The notes below the pieces were generated by a model, which was not told the DNA's origin, did no database searches, and saw only the letters and a program-made list of their open reading frames with translations. A stretch of 64,000 nucleotides of DNA from Amycolatopsis bullii (GTDB taxonomy: Bacteria; Actinomycetota; Actinomycetes; Mycobacteriales; Pseudonocardiaceae), in the NCBI RefSeq assembly GCF_014654205.1, contig NZ_BNAW01000016.1:92447-156446 (forward strand), written 5' to 3'. How positions within the stretch are numbered: position 1 is the first letter of the stretch; each line of letters begins with the position of its first letter. This document shows positions 25,140-34,244 of this stretch, in pieces. Made by a program: the position numbers and the translations under genes.

Positions 25140-26423
25140 TCACATCTCGGCGCGGATCGTCTCCACGACGATCGGGCCCGGCTCGGGGGCCGAGTCGGCG
25201 ATCGTGAAGCCGCCCTCAAGCGCGGCCAGGGCTGTCGGGACCGCGTCGGGGGTGTCCGTGTGCAGCTCCAGGAGTGGGTCGCCGGCCGAGACCGTGTCCC
25301 CCGGCTTGGCCAGGCAGAGGATGCCCGCCGCCGCCTGGACCGGGTCCTCCTTGCGAGCCCGGCCCGCGCCCAGCCGCCACGCCGCGACACCCACCGCGTA
25401 CGCGTCCAGCGAAGCCAGCACGCCCGACGAAGGCGCCTCGACGACGTGGACGTGCGCAGGTGCCGGCAGCGCCGCCGAAGGGTCGCCACCCTGGGCCGAG
25501 ATCATCCGGCACCAGACCTCGTACGCCTCCCCCGACGCCAGCACCGGCTCCGGGTCCACGTCGAGACCGGCGAGGGCCAGCATCTCCCGCGCCAAGGCGA
25601 GAGTCAGCGCCACCACGTCCGCCGGCCCGCTGCCCTGGAGCACGTCGACCGACTCCGCGACCTCCACCGCGTTGCCGACCGCCCGCCCCAGCGGGACGTT
25701 CATGTCGGTCAGCAGCGCCGTCGTCGGGACGCCGTGGTCGGCGCCGATCGACGTCAGCGCAGCAGCCAGTGAGCGGGCTTGCTCAAGGGACTTCATGAAC
25801 GCGCCCGACCCGAACTTCACGTCCAGGACCAGCCCGGACGCGCCCTCGGCGATCTTCTTGCTCATGATCGAGCTCGCGATCAGCGGGATCGACTCCACGG
25901 TCGAGGTGACGTCCCGCAGCGCGTACAGCTTCTTGTCCGCCGGGGCCAGCCCGGACGTCGCCGCGCAGACCACCGCGCCGACGTCCTCGAGCTGCGCTTG
26001 AATCTCCGAAGTGGACAGTGCCGCCCGCCAGCCGGGGATCGACTCCAGCTTGTCGAGCGTGCCGCCGGTGTGCCCAAGCCCGCGGCCGGACAGCTGCGGC
26101 ACCGCCGCACCGCACGCCGCCACCAGCGGCGCCAGCGGCAGCGTGATCTTGTCGCCGACCCCGCCCGTCGAGTGCTTGTCCACCGTCGGCCGCGAGACGT
26201 CCAAAGACAGCCGCTCGCCGGACGCGATCATCGCGCGCGTCCAACGGGAGATCTCGGCCGAGGTCATCCCCCGCAGGAAGATCGCCATGGCCAGCGCCGA
26301 CATCTGCTCCTCGGCCACCGATCCGCGGGTGTAGGCGTCGATGACCCAGTCGATCTGCTCGTCGGACAGTGTGCCACCGTCCCGCTTCGTCCGGATGACG
26401 TCGACCGCCGCGAACGCGCTCAC
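25140..26423 (-). CDS. deoA: Thymidine (pyrimidine-nucleoside) phosphorylase
   Basis: Splits thymidine or deoxyuridine with phosphate into base and deoxyribose 1-phosphate. The family signature SGRGLGHTGGTLDKLESIPG is present, with DKHSTGGVGDK for phosphate binding and the small C-terminal alpha/beta domain. The 427-residue length is normal. The GTG at 26423 overlaps the cdd stop as GTGA, so it is coupled to cytidine deaminase. It is the last gene of the nucleoside uptake operon; its product feeds the DeoC route. Confidence 0.95.
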   Translation of the reverse strand: MSAFAAVDVIRTKRDGGTLSDEQIDWVIDAYTRGSVAEEQMSALAMAIFLRGMTSAEISRWTRAMIASGERLSLDVSRPTVDKHSTGGVGDKITLPLAPLVAACGAAVPQLSGRGLGHTGGTLDKLESIPGWRAALSTSEIQAQLEDVGAVVCAATSGLAPADKKLYALRDVTSTVESIPLIASSIMSKKIAEGASGLVLDVKFGSGAFMKSLEQARSLAAALTSIGADHGVPTTALLTDMNVPLGRAVGNAVEVAESVDVLQGSGPADVVALTLALAREMLALAGLDVDPEPVLASGEAYEVWCRMISAQGGDPSAALPAPAHVHVVEAPSSGVLASLDAYAVGVAAWRLGAGRARKEDPVQAAAGILCLAKPGDTVSAGDPLLELHTDTPDAVPTALAALEGGFTIADSAPEPGPIVVETIRAEM

Positions 26424-26809
26424 GGCAGGTCGTCCGGGCCGAAGGCGTCCGGCAGGACTTCCGACATCGGCAGCACCCCGCGCGGAGTGTCCACCAGGCA
26501 CGAAGACCCGCCCAGCTCGAACAGGATCTGCCGGCAGCGCCCGCACGGCATCAGCAGGTCACCGGCGCCGGATCGGCAGGCCACCGCGACCAGCCGCCCG
26601 CCGCCGGACAGCCGCAGCTGCCCGGCCATCGTGCACTCGGCGCACAGCCCGAGCCCGTAGGAAGCGTTTTCGACGTTGCACCCGGTCACGACCCGGCCGT
26701 CGTCGACGATCCCGGCCACCCCCACGTGCAGGCCCGAATAAGGCGCGTACGCATGGGAAGCCGCTTCGATCGCCTGAGAACGCAGCGCATCCCAGTCTAC
26801 TGTGGACAT
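26420..26809 (-). CDS. cdd: Cytidine deaminase
   Basis: Deaminates cytidine and deoxycytidine to uridine forms. Zinc ligands are Cys56 in GLCAECTMAG and Cys89/Cys92 in MPCGRCRQ, and Glu58 is the proton shuttle. At 129 residues it is the short tetrameric type. Its ATG overlaps the stop of the upstream permease (TGATG) and its stop overlaps the deoA start, so uptake, deamination and phosphorolysis are coupled. Confidence 0.95.
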   Translation of the reverse strand: MSTVDWDALRSQAIEAASHAYAPYSGLHVGVAGIVDDGRVVTGCNVENASYGLGLCAECTMAGQLRLSGGGRLVAVACRSGAGDLLMPCGRCRQILFELGGSSCLVDTPRGVLPMSEVLPDAFGPDDLP

Positions 26810-28077
26810 CAGTCTTCACCCCGTCGGTACGGCTGCCCGTCGGCCTTCGGCGGCCGCAGCCGCTGCGAAGCCACGGCCAGCACGATCAGCGTCACGAAGT
26901 GCGCGGTGTACGGGATCAGGTCCGACGGCAGCGTGTCGTTGGCCCAGTAGATCGCGTACAGCACGCCCGCGCCGACGACGCCGAGCCCGGCCGCGATCCA
27001 CTGGCGGCGGAACAACTGCACGACGACGATCACGGCGACCAGGATCACCGCGCCGTACAGCAGCGCGAGCACCGCTTCCCCGCCGCCGGCGAGCTGGAGG
27101 CCGTCCGCGTAGCCGAACAGCGCCGCCCCGCCGAGCAGGCCGCCCGGCCGCCAGTTGCCGAAGATCATCGCCGCGAGGCCGATGTACCCGCGGCCGTTCG
27201 TCTGGTTCTCCAGGTAGTCCGCGCCGCCGCGCAGCAGCACCAGCGAAGCACCACCCATGCCGGCGAACGCGCCCGAGATGATCACGGCCACGTACTTGTG
27301 CAGGTAGACGTTGACACCGAGGGACTCGGCGGCCACCGGGTTCTCGCCGCACGAGCGCAGCCGCAGGCCGAACCGGGTCTTCCAGAGGATCCAGAAGCTC
27401 ACCGGGACCAGGATGATCGCGAGCATCGTCAGCGGCGCCACCTCGGTGACCAGCCCGCGCAGGATGCCGGCGACGTCGGAGATGCCGACGCGCTGCTGCT
27501 TCTCCAGGTCACCCAGCCAGTCCGAGAGGAACGTCGCCGAGTAGGTGTCGAACTTCGGCACCACCGGCGACTGCCGCGGGTTGCCGGAGATCGGCGCGAA
27601 GATCAGGTTGGCCAGGTACTTGGTGACACCGAGTCCGAGCAGGTTGATCGCGACACCGGAGACGATGTGGTTGACGTTGAACGTCACCGTCGCCACCGCG
27701 TGCAGCAGCCCGCCGAGGGCACCGAAGACGATCGCGGCGATCAGTCCGGCCCACACGCCACCGTTGTACGAACCCCAGGCGGCGCCCCAGGTCCCGAGGA
27801 TCATCATGCCCTCGAGCCCGATGTTGACCACGCCCGCGCGTTCGGCCCAGAGGCCGCCCAGCGCACAGAGCAGGATCGGCAACGCCAGGCGCAACGCCGT
27901 CGAAGCGGTGTTCGACGACGTCAGTGCGGCGACGCCGGTGGAGTAGGACGCCGTCGAGATGACCGCGATGGCGACCACGGCCCAGATCACGCCGCGCAGC
28001 CAGCCGGGGATCCGGCCCCGGCGGCGCTGCTGCACCGGCATGGTCGAGCCGGATTCGGGAGCGACGTCGGTGATCAC
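26809..28077 (-). CDS. Nucleoside ABC permease 2
   Basis: Branched-type (BPD_transp_2) permease of 422 residues with about nine membrane helices. Typical segments are GLWAERAGVVNIGLEGMMIL and NTALRL/LRSCGENPVAAESLGV. These match the YufQ/NupQ-type partner permeases of BMP-dependent nucleoside importers. The GTG at 28077 overlaps the preceding stop (GTGA). It pairs with the next permease and the double ATPase encoded upstream. Confidence 0.9.
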   Translation of the reverse strand: MITDVAPESGSTMPVQQRRRGRIPGWLRGVIWAVVAIAVISTASYSTGVAALTSSNTASTALRLALPILLCALGGLWAERAGVVNIGLEGMMILGTWGAAWGSYNGGVWAGLIAAIVFGALGGLLHAVATVTFNVNHIVSGVAINLLGLGVTKYLANLIFAPISGNPRQSPVVPKFDTYSATFLSDWLGDLEKQQRVGISDVAGILRGLVTEVAPLTMLAIILVPVSFWILWKTRFGLRLRSCGENPVAAESLGVNVYLHKYVAVIISGAFAGMGGASLVLLRGGADYLENQTNGRGYIGLAAMIFGNWRPGGLLGGAALFGYADGLQLAGGGEAVLALLYGAVILVAVIVVVQLFRRQWIAAGLGVVGAGVLYAIYWANDTLPSDLIPYTAHFVTLIVLAVASQRLRPPKADGQPYRRGED

Positions 28078-29165
28078 ACCGCACCCCCTTCGGCGACCGA
28101 GGAACCCTTGCGGCCGGCGAGCGCGCGGCCCACCCTCCGTTGTTCGGCCGCGAGGTCGGCCCGGCGCACGATCTCGTACGCCACGACGACCGACAGCACG
28201 ATGATGCCCTGCATGATCGTCGCGATCTCCTTGGACACGTTGATCTGCTCCAGCGACACCGCGGAGGTGTCGAGGAACGCCCACAGCAGCGCGCCGAGCG
28301 CGATGCCGCCGGGGTGGTTGCGGCCCAGCAGCGCGACCGCGATGCCGGTGAAGCCGTACATCTGCGTCGCGGTGATGCCGTAGCTGTAGTCGCGGCCGAG
28401 CAGTTCCGGCATCGCGACCAGGCCGGCGACGCCACCGGAGAGCAGCATCGCGATCAGCGTCATCTTCTTGGCGTTGACGCCGCCCGCGGCGGCCGCGGTG
28501 GTGGACTCGCCGGACGCCTTGAGCTCGAAGCCGAACCGCGTGCGGTTGAGCATGAACCAGTAGGCCCCGCCGACGATCGCGGCGATGAAGACGAACCCGA
28601 AGAGCGTGCCCGAGCCGAGCGGGATACCGGGGATCCGGCCGGACGGCTCGATCACGCGGGTGCCGATGTTGTTGCCCCGCTGCACGCCGAACTGGTCGGC
28701 GTTGATGAGGAACGCGATGATCCCGGCGACGATCGCGTTGAGCATGATCGTCGAGATGACCTCGCTGACCCCGCGGGTCACCTTGAGGATCGCCGGGATC
28801 GCCGCGTAGGCCATGCCTGCCACGATCGCGACCAGCAGGATCGCGACGACGTGGATGACCGGCGGCAGCTTCATCGCGCCGCCCGCGATGGCGGCGACGA
28901 CGGCGGCGAAGCGGTACTGGCCCTCGACCCCGATGTTGAACAGGTTCATCTGGAAGCCGATGGCGACCGCGAGCCCGGACAGGTAGTACACGGTCGCGAG
29001 GTTCACGGTGTCGACCGCGGTCGAGCCCTTGAACATCTGGCCGATCATCGTGCCGTACGCCTGCAGCGGGTCGGCCCCGGAGATGATCAGTGCGATCGCC
29101 GACAGCAGCACGGCGAAGACGATCGCCAGCAGCGGCGGCAGCAGTTTCGTGCGCCAGGAGGTCAT
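28074..29165 (-). CDS. Nucleoside ABC permease 1
   Basis: Permease of 363 residues with GFQMNLFNIGVEGQYRFAAV and LKASGESTTAAAAGGVNAKK, characteristic of YufP/NupP-type nucleoside permeases. There are eight to nine membrane helices. The ATG overlaps the stop of the ATPase gene (ATGA). The product forms a heterodimeric channel with the following permease. Confidence 0.9.
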   Translation of the reverse strand: MTSWRTKLLPPLLAIVFAVLLSAIALIISGADPLQAYGTMIGQMFKGSTAVDTVNLATVYYLSGLAVAIGFQMNLFNIGVEGQYRFAAVVAAIAGGAMKLPPVIHVVAILLVAIVAGMAYAAIPAILKVTRGVSEVISTIMLNAIVAGIIAFLINADQFGVQRGNNIGTRVIEPSGRIPGIPLGSGTLFGFVFIAAIVGGAYWFMLNRTRFGFELKASGESTTAAAAGGVNAKKMTLIAMLLSGGVAGLVAMPELLGRDYSYGITATQMYGFTGIAVALLGRNHPGGIALGALLWAFLDTSAVSLEQINVSKEIATIMQGIIVLSVVVAYEIVRRADLAAEQRRVGRALAGRKGSSVAEGGAV

Positions 29166-30733
29166 TCTTCGTCACCCTCTCCCGCGCCGGTCATCGCGGA
29201 GCCCAGTTCCTGCGGGGTCACGGTGGCGGGGTCGGCCTCGCTGACGAGCCGCCCGCGCAGCATGACGCGGATCGTGTCGGACAGGCCGATCAGCTCGTCG
29301 AGGTCGGCGGAGATGAGCAGCACGGCCAGGCCGTCGGCCCGGGCCTGGCGGATGTTCTCCCAGATCAGCGCCTGGGCGCCGACGTCGACGCCGCGCGTGG
29401 GGTGCGACGCGATGAGCAGCACCGGGTTGCCCGAGAGCTCGCGCCCGACGATCAGCTTCTGCTGATTTCCGCCCGATAGCGCCGCGGCCGGAACGTCGAT
29501 GCCCGGGGTGCGGACGTCGTAGTCGCGGACGATCCGCTCGGTGTCCGCGCGGGCGCCCGCGATGTCGAGCAACTGTCCTTTGGAGACCGGTTCGCGGGTC
29601 TGGTACCCGAGCATCCGGTTGACCCACAACGGTTGTGTGAGCAGCAGGCTGTGCCGCGTGCGGTCTTCGGCGATGTAGCCGATGCCGGCCTCGCGCCGGG
29701 CCAGCGTGCCCGCCTTGGTGAGGTCGCGGGCCTTGCCGTCGGCGTCGACCAGCTCGATCGTGCCCCCGGTCGGCTTCCGCATGCCCATGATGGTCTCGAC
29801 GAGCTCGGTCTGGCCGTTGCCCTCGACACCGGCGACGCCGAGCACCTCGCCCGCGTGCACGGTGAAGGAGACGTCGTCGAGCGCGTTGCGGTCCGAGCCC
29901 TCGGCGCCCAGCGTCAGCCCGGACAGGCGCAGCACGGCGCGGTCGGTGACGGTGGACTCGCGGGTCTCCGGGCTGGGCAGCTCGGAGCCGACCATCATCT
30001 CCGCGAGCTGGCGGGAGGTGATGGTCTTCGGGTCGGCGGTGCCGACGGTGGTGCCGCGCCGGATCACCGTGACGGTGTCGGCGATCGCGCGCACCTCGTC
30101 GAGCTTGTGCGAGATGAAGAGGAACGTGTAGCCGCCGGCCTTCATCTCCCGGACGGTCTCGAAGAGCGCGTCGACCTCCTGCGGCACGAGGACCGCGGTC
30201 GGCTCGTCCAGGATGATGATCTTCGCCCCGCGGTAGAGCACCTTGACGATCTCGACGCGCTGGCGGTCGGCGACGCCGAGCTCCTCCAGCAGCGTCTCCG
30301 GCTCGGCGTGCAGGCCGGTCCGCTCGGCGAGCTCGGCCAGCCGCGCGCGGGCGGCCCGGCCGATGCCGTGCAGGGCCTCGGCGCCGAGGAACACGTTCTC
30401 GCCGACCGTGAGGTTGTCGGCGAGCATGAAGTGCTGGTGCACCATGCCGATGCCGGCGCGGATGGCGTCCTGCGGGTTGCGCAGCTTCACCTCTTCGCCG
30501 TTGATCGCGATCGTGCCCTCGTCCGGCGGCTGCATGCCGTAGAGGATCTTCATCAGGGTGGACTTGCCGGCGCCGTTCTCGCCACAGATGGCGTGCACCT
30601 CGCCGGCGGCGACGGTGAGGTTGACGTCGGAGTTGGCCACCACACCCGGGAACCGTTTGGTGATCCCGGTCAGCTGGACGGCGGGGACGCCCCGGTCGGG
30701 GACGGCCTCGGCCGGGGCCTCGGCAGTGCTCAT
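29162..30733 (-). CDS. Nucleoside ABC transporter ATPase (two nucleotide-binding domains)
   Basis: The 523-residue tandem ATPase resembles NupO/YufO and sugar RbsA proteins. Domain 1 has Walker A GENGAGKST and Walker B IIILDEPTAVL. Domain 2 has a degenerate Walker A (GVEGNGQTE), the signature ALSGGNQQK and a SHPTRGVDVGA segment in place of a normal Walker B end, as usual for this family. The ATG at 30733 lacks a clear ribosome site. A strong hairpin separates the gene from bmp, so it is probably expressed at a lower level than the binding protein. Confidence 0.92.
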   Translation of the reverse strand: MSTAEAPAEAVPDRGVPAVQLTGITKRFPGVVANSDVNLTVAAGEVHAICGENGAGKSTLMKILYGMQPPDEGTIAINGEEVKLRNPQDAIRAGIGMVHQHFMLADNLTVGENVFLGAEALHGIGRAARARLAELAERTGLHAEPETLLEELGVADRQRVEIVKVLYRGAKIIILDEPTAVLVPQEVDALFETVREMKAGGYTFLFISHKLDEVRAIADTVTVIRRGTTVGTADPKTITSRQLAEMMVGSELPSPETRESTVTDRAVLRLSGLTLGAEGSDRNALDDVSFTVHAGEVLGVAGVEGNGQTELVETIMGMRKPTGGTIELVDADGKARDLTKAGTLARREAGIGYIAEDRTRHSLLLTQPLWVNRMLGYQTREPVSKGQLLDIAGARADTERIVRDYDVRTPGIDVPAAALSGGNQQKLIVGRELSGNPVLLIASHPTRGVDVGAQALIWENIRQARADGLAVLLISADLDELIGLSDTIRVMLRGRLVSEADPATVTPQELGSAMTGAGEGDEE

Positions 30734-30758
30734 GGGCGGGAGGATTCCATATCTCTGG

Positions 30759-30807
30759 AACGCGTGAGGGGCCCGGAGGGAAATCCCTCCGAGCCCCGGC
30801 ACGCGTT
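30759..30807 (-). promoter_or_regulatory. Intercistronic hairpin between bmp and the ATPase gene
   Basis: AACGCGTG and CACGCGTT close a stem that continues with GGAGGGA/TCCCTCC. Such hairpins after binding-protein genes usually stabilise the upstream mRNA or partly terminate transcription. Confidence 0.6.
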
Positions 30808-30810
30808 GAG

Positions 30811-31962
30811 CTACTTCTGCGGCTTGTCCGAAACGGTGATCGCGCCCGAGATGATCTGGGCCTTGTAGCCGTCCAGGACGTCCTTGATGTCGTCGACCTT
30901 GCCGCCGGAGGTGGCGTAGCCGACGCCGTCGACCTTGAGGTCGAACCGCTTCGGCAGGGTCGTCAGGTCACCCTTGGCGACGGCCTGGATGTAGTCGAAC
31001 ACCGCGACGTCGACCCGCTTGAGCATGGACGTGATGATGACGTCCTTGTCGGCCTCGACGGTCTTCTGGTTGTACTGGTCGGAGTCGACGCCGATGGCCA
31101 GCGCGTTGCCCGCCTTGGCGGCGTCGAAGACACCCTTACCGGAGGCGCCGGCGGCGTGGTAGATCACGTCCGCGCCCTTGGCGATCTCGGCCGCGGCCTT
31201 CGCGTTGCCCTTCGGCGGGTCCTGGAACCCGGAGAAGTCACCGGCCGGGGTCAGGTACTCGTCCTCGATCTTGATCTTGGACGAAACCGTCTTCGCGCCC
31301 TGCAGGAAGCCGGCCTCGAACTTCTGGATCAGCGGGGTGTTGACACCGCCGACGAAGCCGACGTGGCAGTTCTTGCTCTTGTACGCGGCGGCGACGCCGG
31401 CCAGGAACGAGCCCTGCTCCTCGGCGAAGACCAGCGGCGTCACGTTCGGCAGCTGGATCGAGTCGTCGTCGACGATCGCGAACTTCGTGTTCGGGTACTT
31501 GGCGGCGACGGCCTTGACCGAGTCCGCGTAGGCGAAGCCGACCGCGACGATCGGGTTCAGGCCCTGCGAAGCCATCTGGTCGAGGCGCTGCTGCTTGGCC
31601 GACTCGGCCTCGCTGGCACTGGCGGTGCTCTCGTTGACCGTCGTGACGCCGAGCTCGCTCTTCGCCTTGTCGGTGCCCGCGGCGGCGGCGTCGTTGAACG
31701 ACGCGTCACCCCGGCCGCCGACGTCGAAGGCCAGGCCGATCTTCAGCTGGCTGCCGTCGACCTTCGCCCCGGCGGCGGTCGAGCTGCTCGCGGCGGCGGG
31801 CGCGGCCGGCGGCTTCTGCGCGGTGACGCAGTCGGAACCGCCCGTCGAGGCCGCGGTGTTGTTCGAGCTGTTACCACCGCCGGAATCCTTGGCGCACCCG
31901 GCCAGGGTGAGCACCCCGGCCATGGCCGCGGCGGCCAGCGCGGTTCCACGCATGCGACGCAA
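30811..31962 (-). CDS. BMP-family nucleoside-binding lipoprotein
   Basis: The 383-residue binding protein of the Med/BMP (PnrA-like) family has a signal peptide with lipobox VLTLAGC and a Ser/Ala-rich linker. The family segment FDVGGRGDASFNDAAAAG follows, then AIVDDDSIQLPNVTPLVFAE and VIYHAAGASGKGVFDAA. It delivers purine or pyrimidine nucleosides to the permeases encoded downstream. A TTG at 31962 is chosen because GGAGGG lies nine bases before it and it adds arginines to the signal peptide; ATG at 31953 is the alternative. Confidence 0.92.
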   Translation of the reverse strand: MRRMRGTALAAAAMAGVLTLAGCAKDSGGGNSSNNTAASTGGSDCVTAQKPPAAPAAASSSTAAGAKVDGSQLKIGLAFDVGGRGDASFNDAAAAGTDKAKSELGVTTVNESTASASEAESAKQQRLDQMASQGLNPIVAVGFAYADSVKAVAAKYPNTKFAIVDDDSIQLPNVTPLVFAEEQGSFLAGVAAAYKSKNCHVGFVGGVNTPLIQKFEAGFLQGAKTVSSKIKIEDEYLTPAGDFSGFQDPPKGNAKAAAEIAKGADVIYHAAGASGKGVFDAAKAGNALAIGVDSDQYNQKTVEADKDVIITSMLKRVDVAVFDYIQAVAKGDLTTLPKRFDLKVDGVGYATSGGKVDDIKDVLDGYKAQIISGAITVSDKPQK

Positions 31963-32280
31963 CGTGTGTCTCCCTCCCCGCTGATCCAGCGGATGGTCAA
32001 GGGCACGGCCCGGCCCTACTGCCGGGTCGACCGCCAGACCGTACCCGCCGGACCGGAAGGCGCCATAGGAAAGGCACGCTACGTAACACAAACGTTTACT
32101 CACGAGCCGCGCGCGCGACGAACTGAACACCGAACGTGATCATCATGGCGACCCAACGCAGCTTTCGCTGCTTCAGCGGCGCTCACGACCACTCGAAAGG
32201 CCGTTTCGCGTAACTCAGTGTGCCAGGCGGACCAAGGAATGGACCACGTCGATCACTCTCTGAGATGACGGCTCGTGGCG
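31963..32280. other. Non-coding gap upstream of the nucleoside operon
   Basis: No convincing gene is present. The right-hand part follows the end of the alpha-galactosidase gene, and the left part must hold the bmp promoter. It contains a CCGCTG-ATC-CAGCGG inverted repeat at 31978 and an AAACGTTT palindrome at 32090. Confidence 0.6.
31978..31992. promoter_or_regulatory. Candidate operator in the bmp leader
   Basis: CCGCTG and CAGCGG flank a three-base spacer, 16 bases upstream of the bmp start. No regulator gene adjoins the operon. Confidence 0.4.
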
Positions 32281-33450
32281 CTACCAGGAGCCGCTCGCGT
32301 GGACCCGGTAGACGACCGTCGCGTGCGGCGGGACGTCCGCGGAGATCCGGTCCGCCGTCCGGAGGTCGCGGTGCGCCCAGACGTCGCGGACGGTGTAGCT
32401 CCCGGAGCTCGGCAGTCCGGCGGCGGCCGCGGTGGTGCCGATCGCGGCAGCGGACGTCGTCTCGTTGAACAGCGCGATCGCCACGTCACCGCCGTTTAAG
32501 GGCTTGGCGAACACCCAGTGTCCGTCCTGGTTGGACAGCACCCGCGCCTGGACGCCGCGGCGGTCCTGGTCGAGCGCGATGACCTCTCGGTTGCGCAGGA
32601 CGTCGAAGTTCTCGGCCGACACCTTGCGCAGGTCGGCGCCGATGAGCAGCGGCGCGGCCATCATCGCCCACAGCGAGAAGTGCGAGCGGTACTCCTCGGC
32701 GGTCATCCCGCCGTTGCCCACCTCGAGCATGTCGGGATCGTTCCAGTGCCCCGGCCCGGCGTACGGCGCCAGCGGCGCGTTCGCCTTGAGGATCTGGAGC
32801 ATGCTGGCCCAGTCGTCCCTGATGTCGCCGGTGGTCCGCCACAGGTGCCCGACGTCGGCACCCCACGTCCACGGCTGGTTCTCGCCCCACTCGCAGATCG
32901 AGTACACGATCGGGCGACGCGTCTTCTTCAGTGCGTCGCGCATCTTCGTGTAGCGCTCCAGCGCCGGCCGGCCTTGGTTGTCGCAGTTGTCGTACTTGAG
33001 GTAGTCGACGCCCCAGTCCGCGAACGTCTGCGCGTCGACGTCTTCGTGGTCGAGCGCGCCGGGCATGGTCTTCGCGCAGGTCAGCGTCCCCGCGCTGGTG
33101 TAGATGCCGAACTTCAGCCCTTTCGAGTGGACGTAGTCGGCGAGCGCCTTGATGCCGCCGGGGAACCGGGCCTTGTTCGCCTGCAGGCGCCCGCCGGCGT
33201 CGCGCTCGGGCTCGGCCCAGCAGTCGTCGACGTTGACGTACTCGTACCCGGCGGCCTTGAGTCCTTTGTCGACGAAGATGTCGGCGGTGTCGCGGATGAG
33301 CCGCTCGTCGACGGCGCAGCCGGTGGTGTTCCAGTTGTTGAAGCCCATCGGTGGCTTCAGCGCCAGTCCGCCGGGAAGTGCGTGCGCGGGCGTGACCGAC
33401 ACCACGGGCAGCAGAGCCGCGACGGCGATCACGAGGCCGAGTCGTCGCAT
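32281..33450 (-). CDS. Secreted alpha-galactosidase, GH27
   Basis: A signal peptide to about residue 24 (ends PAHA) leads into the GH27 barrel, which begins LALKPPMGFNNWNTTGC. YVNVDDCW, the nucleophile motif YLKYDNCD and the acid/base region DIRDDWASM follow. The C-terminal beta domain ends at residue 389. It would release terminal alpha-galactose or beta-arabinose from plant oligosaccharides outside the cell. No carbohydrate-binding module is attached. It appears monocistronic. Confidence 0.93.
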   Translation of the reverse strand: MRRLGLVIAVAALLPVVSVTPAHALPGGLALKPPMGFNNWNTTGCAVDERLIRDTADIFVDKGLKAAGYEYVNVDDCWAEPERDAGGRLQANKARFPGGIKALADYVHSKGLKFGIYTSAGTLTCAKTMPGALDHEDVDAQTFADWGVDYLKYDNCDNQGRPALERYTKMRDALKKTRRPIVYSICEWGENQPWTWGADVGHLWRTTGDIRDDWASMLQILKANAPLAPYAGPGHWNDPDMLEVGNGGMTAEEYRSHFSLWAMMAAPLLIGADLRKVSAENFDVLRNREVIALDQDRRGVQARVLSNQDGHWVFAKPLNGGDVAIALFNETTSAAAIGTTAAAAGLPSSGSYTVRDVWAHRDLRTADRISADVPPHATVVYRVHASGSW

Positions 33451-33799
33451 CAGAATGTCACCCCATCGTGAGAGATCCGACGTTTGTCCGAGCGATGCCG
33501 TCGATGCGGCCTCGGTTGGTCACGGGCTCTCCTAGAGGTCAGATCTCCGCTTACTGGGACGGCATCGAGTACCCCGCCGCCGAGTGCGCTGCACCACACC
33601 GCCGGGTGGCGGTGCGGGAGTGCCGGTGTCTGGTCCATCACAGAGAGGAACCCGGAGGTGAGCCGCGTTCCGGGTGCGGGTCTAGCATCCGATTCATCCA
33701 GGCTCGATGACGTTGACTTCGGCACAGCCGCCGTTCCCGCGGCGGCAGCGGACCTCACGGCCACCGGGCGCACAGTCAGACGTTGGAGGCCGTTCACCG
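33451..33799. other. Divergent promoter gap between alpha-galactosidase and sdhCDAB
   Basis: No gene is seen. The gap must hold promoters for both directions. GATGCCGTC at 33494 and its complement at 33558 form a widely spaced inverted repeat, but no function can be assigned. Confidence 0.5.
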
Positions 33800-34243
33800 A
33801 TGTCCACCACGGCGAGCACCGCCCCAGAGGCGGCGGCGAGCGATCGGGCGGGTGCCTCACGCCGGCAGGGGACCTTCTACCGGGGCGACCCCGGCATGTG
33901 GTCCTGGGTGCTGCACCGCATCACCGGCGTGCTCACATTCTTCTTCCTGTTCGTGCACGTGCTCGACACCGCGCTGGTGCGCGTGTCGCCGAACACCTAC
34001 GACCAGGTCATCGAGACCTACAAGACGCCGATCGTCAACCTCCTGGAGGTCGGGCTGGTCGGGGCGGTGCTGTTCCACGCGCTGAACGGCATCCGCGTCA
34101 TGCTGGTCGACTTCTGGTCGAAGGGCCCGAAGTTCCAGAAGACGATGCTCTGGGTGATCGGCGTGGTCTGGGTCGTGGTGATGGTTCCGGGTGCGTTCTT
34201 CATGCTGAAGCGCACCGCCGAAATGCTCTTCAGGGGTAACTGA
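33800..34243 (+). CDS. sdhC: Succinate dehydrogenase cytochrome b subunit
   Basis: Membrane anchor of complex II, 147 residues with three helices. The segment WVLHRITGVLTFFFLFVHVL carries the histidine expected to bind heme b and the Ser/His-Arg quinone-site region. GGAGG lies ten bases before the ATG. It begins the sdhCDAB operon and is one base from sdhD. Confidence 0.92.
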   Translation: MSTTASTAPEAAASDRAGASRRQGTFYRGDPGMWSWVLHRITGVLTFFFLFVHVLDTALVRVSPNTYDQVIETYKTPIVNLLEVGLVGAVLFHALNGIRVMLVDFWSKGPKFQKTMLWVIGVVWVVVMVPGAFFMLKRTAEMLFRGN

Positions 34244-34244
34244 C

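Noticed and set aside
33494..33566. GATGCCGTC / GACGGCATC inverted repeat in the sdhC upstream gap
   Set aside because: The arms are 55 bases apart and short; pairing by chance is likely in a 349-base GC-rich gap.
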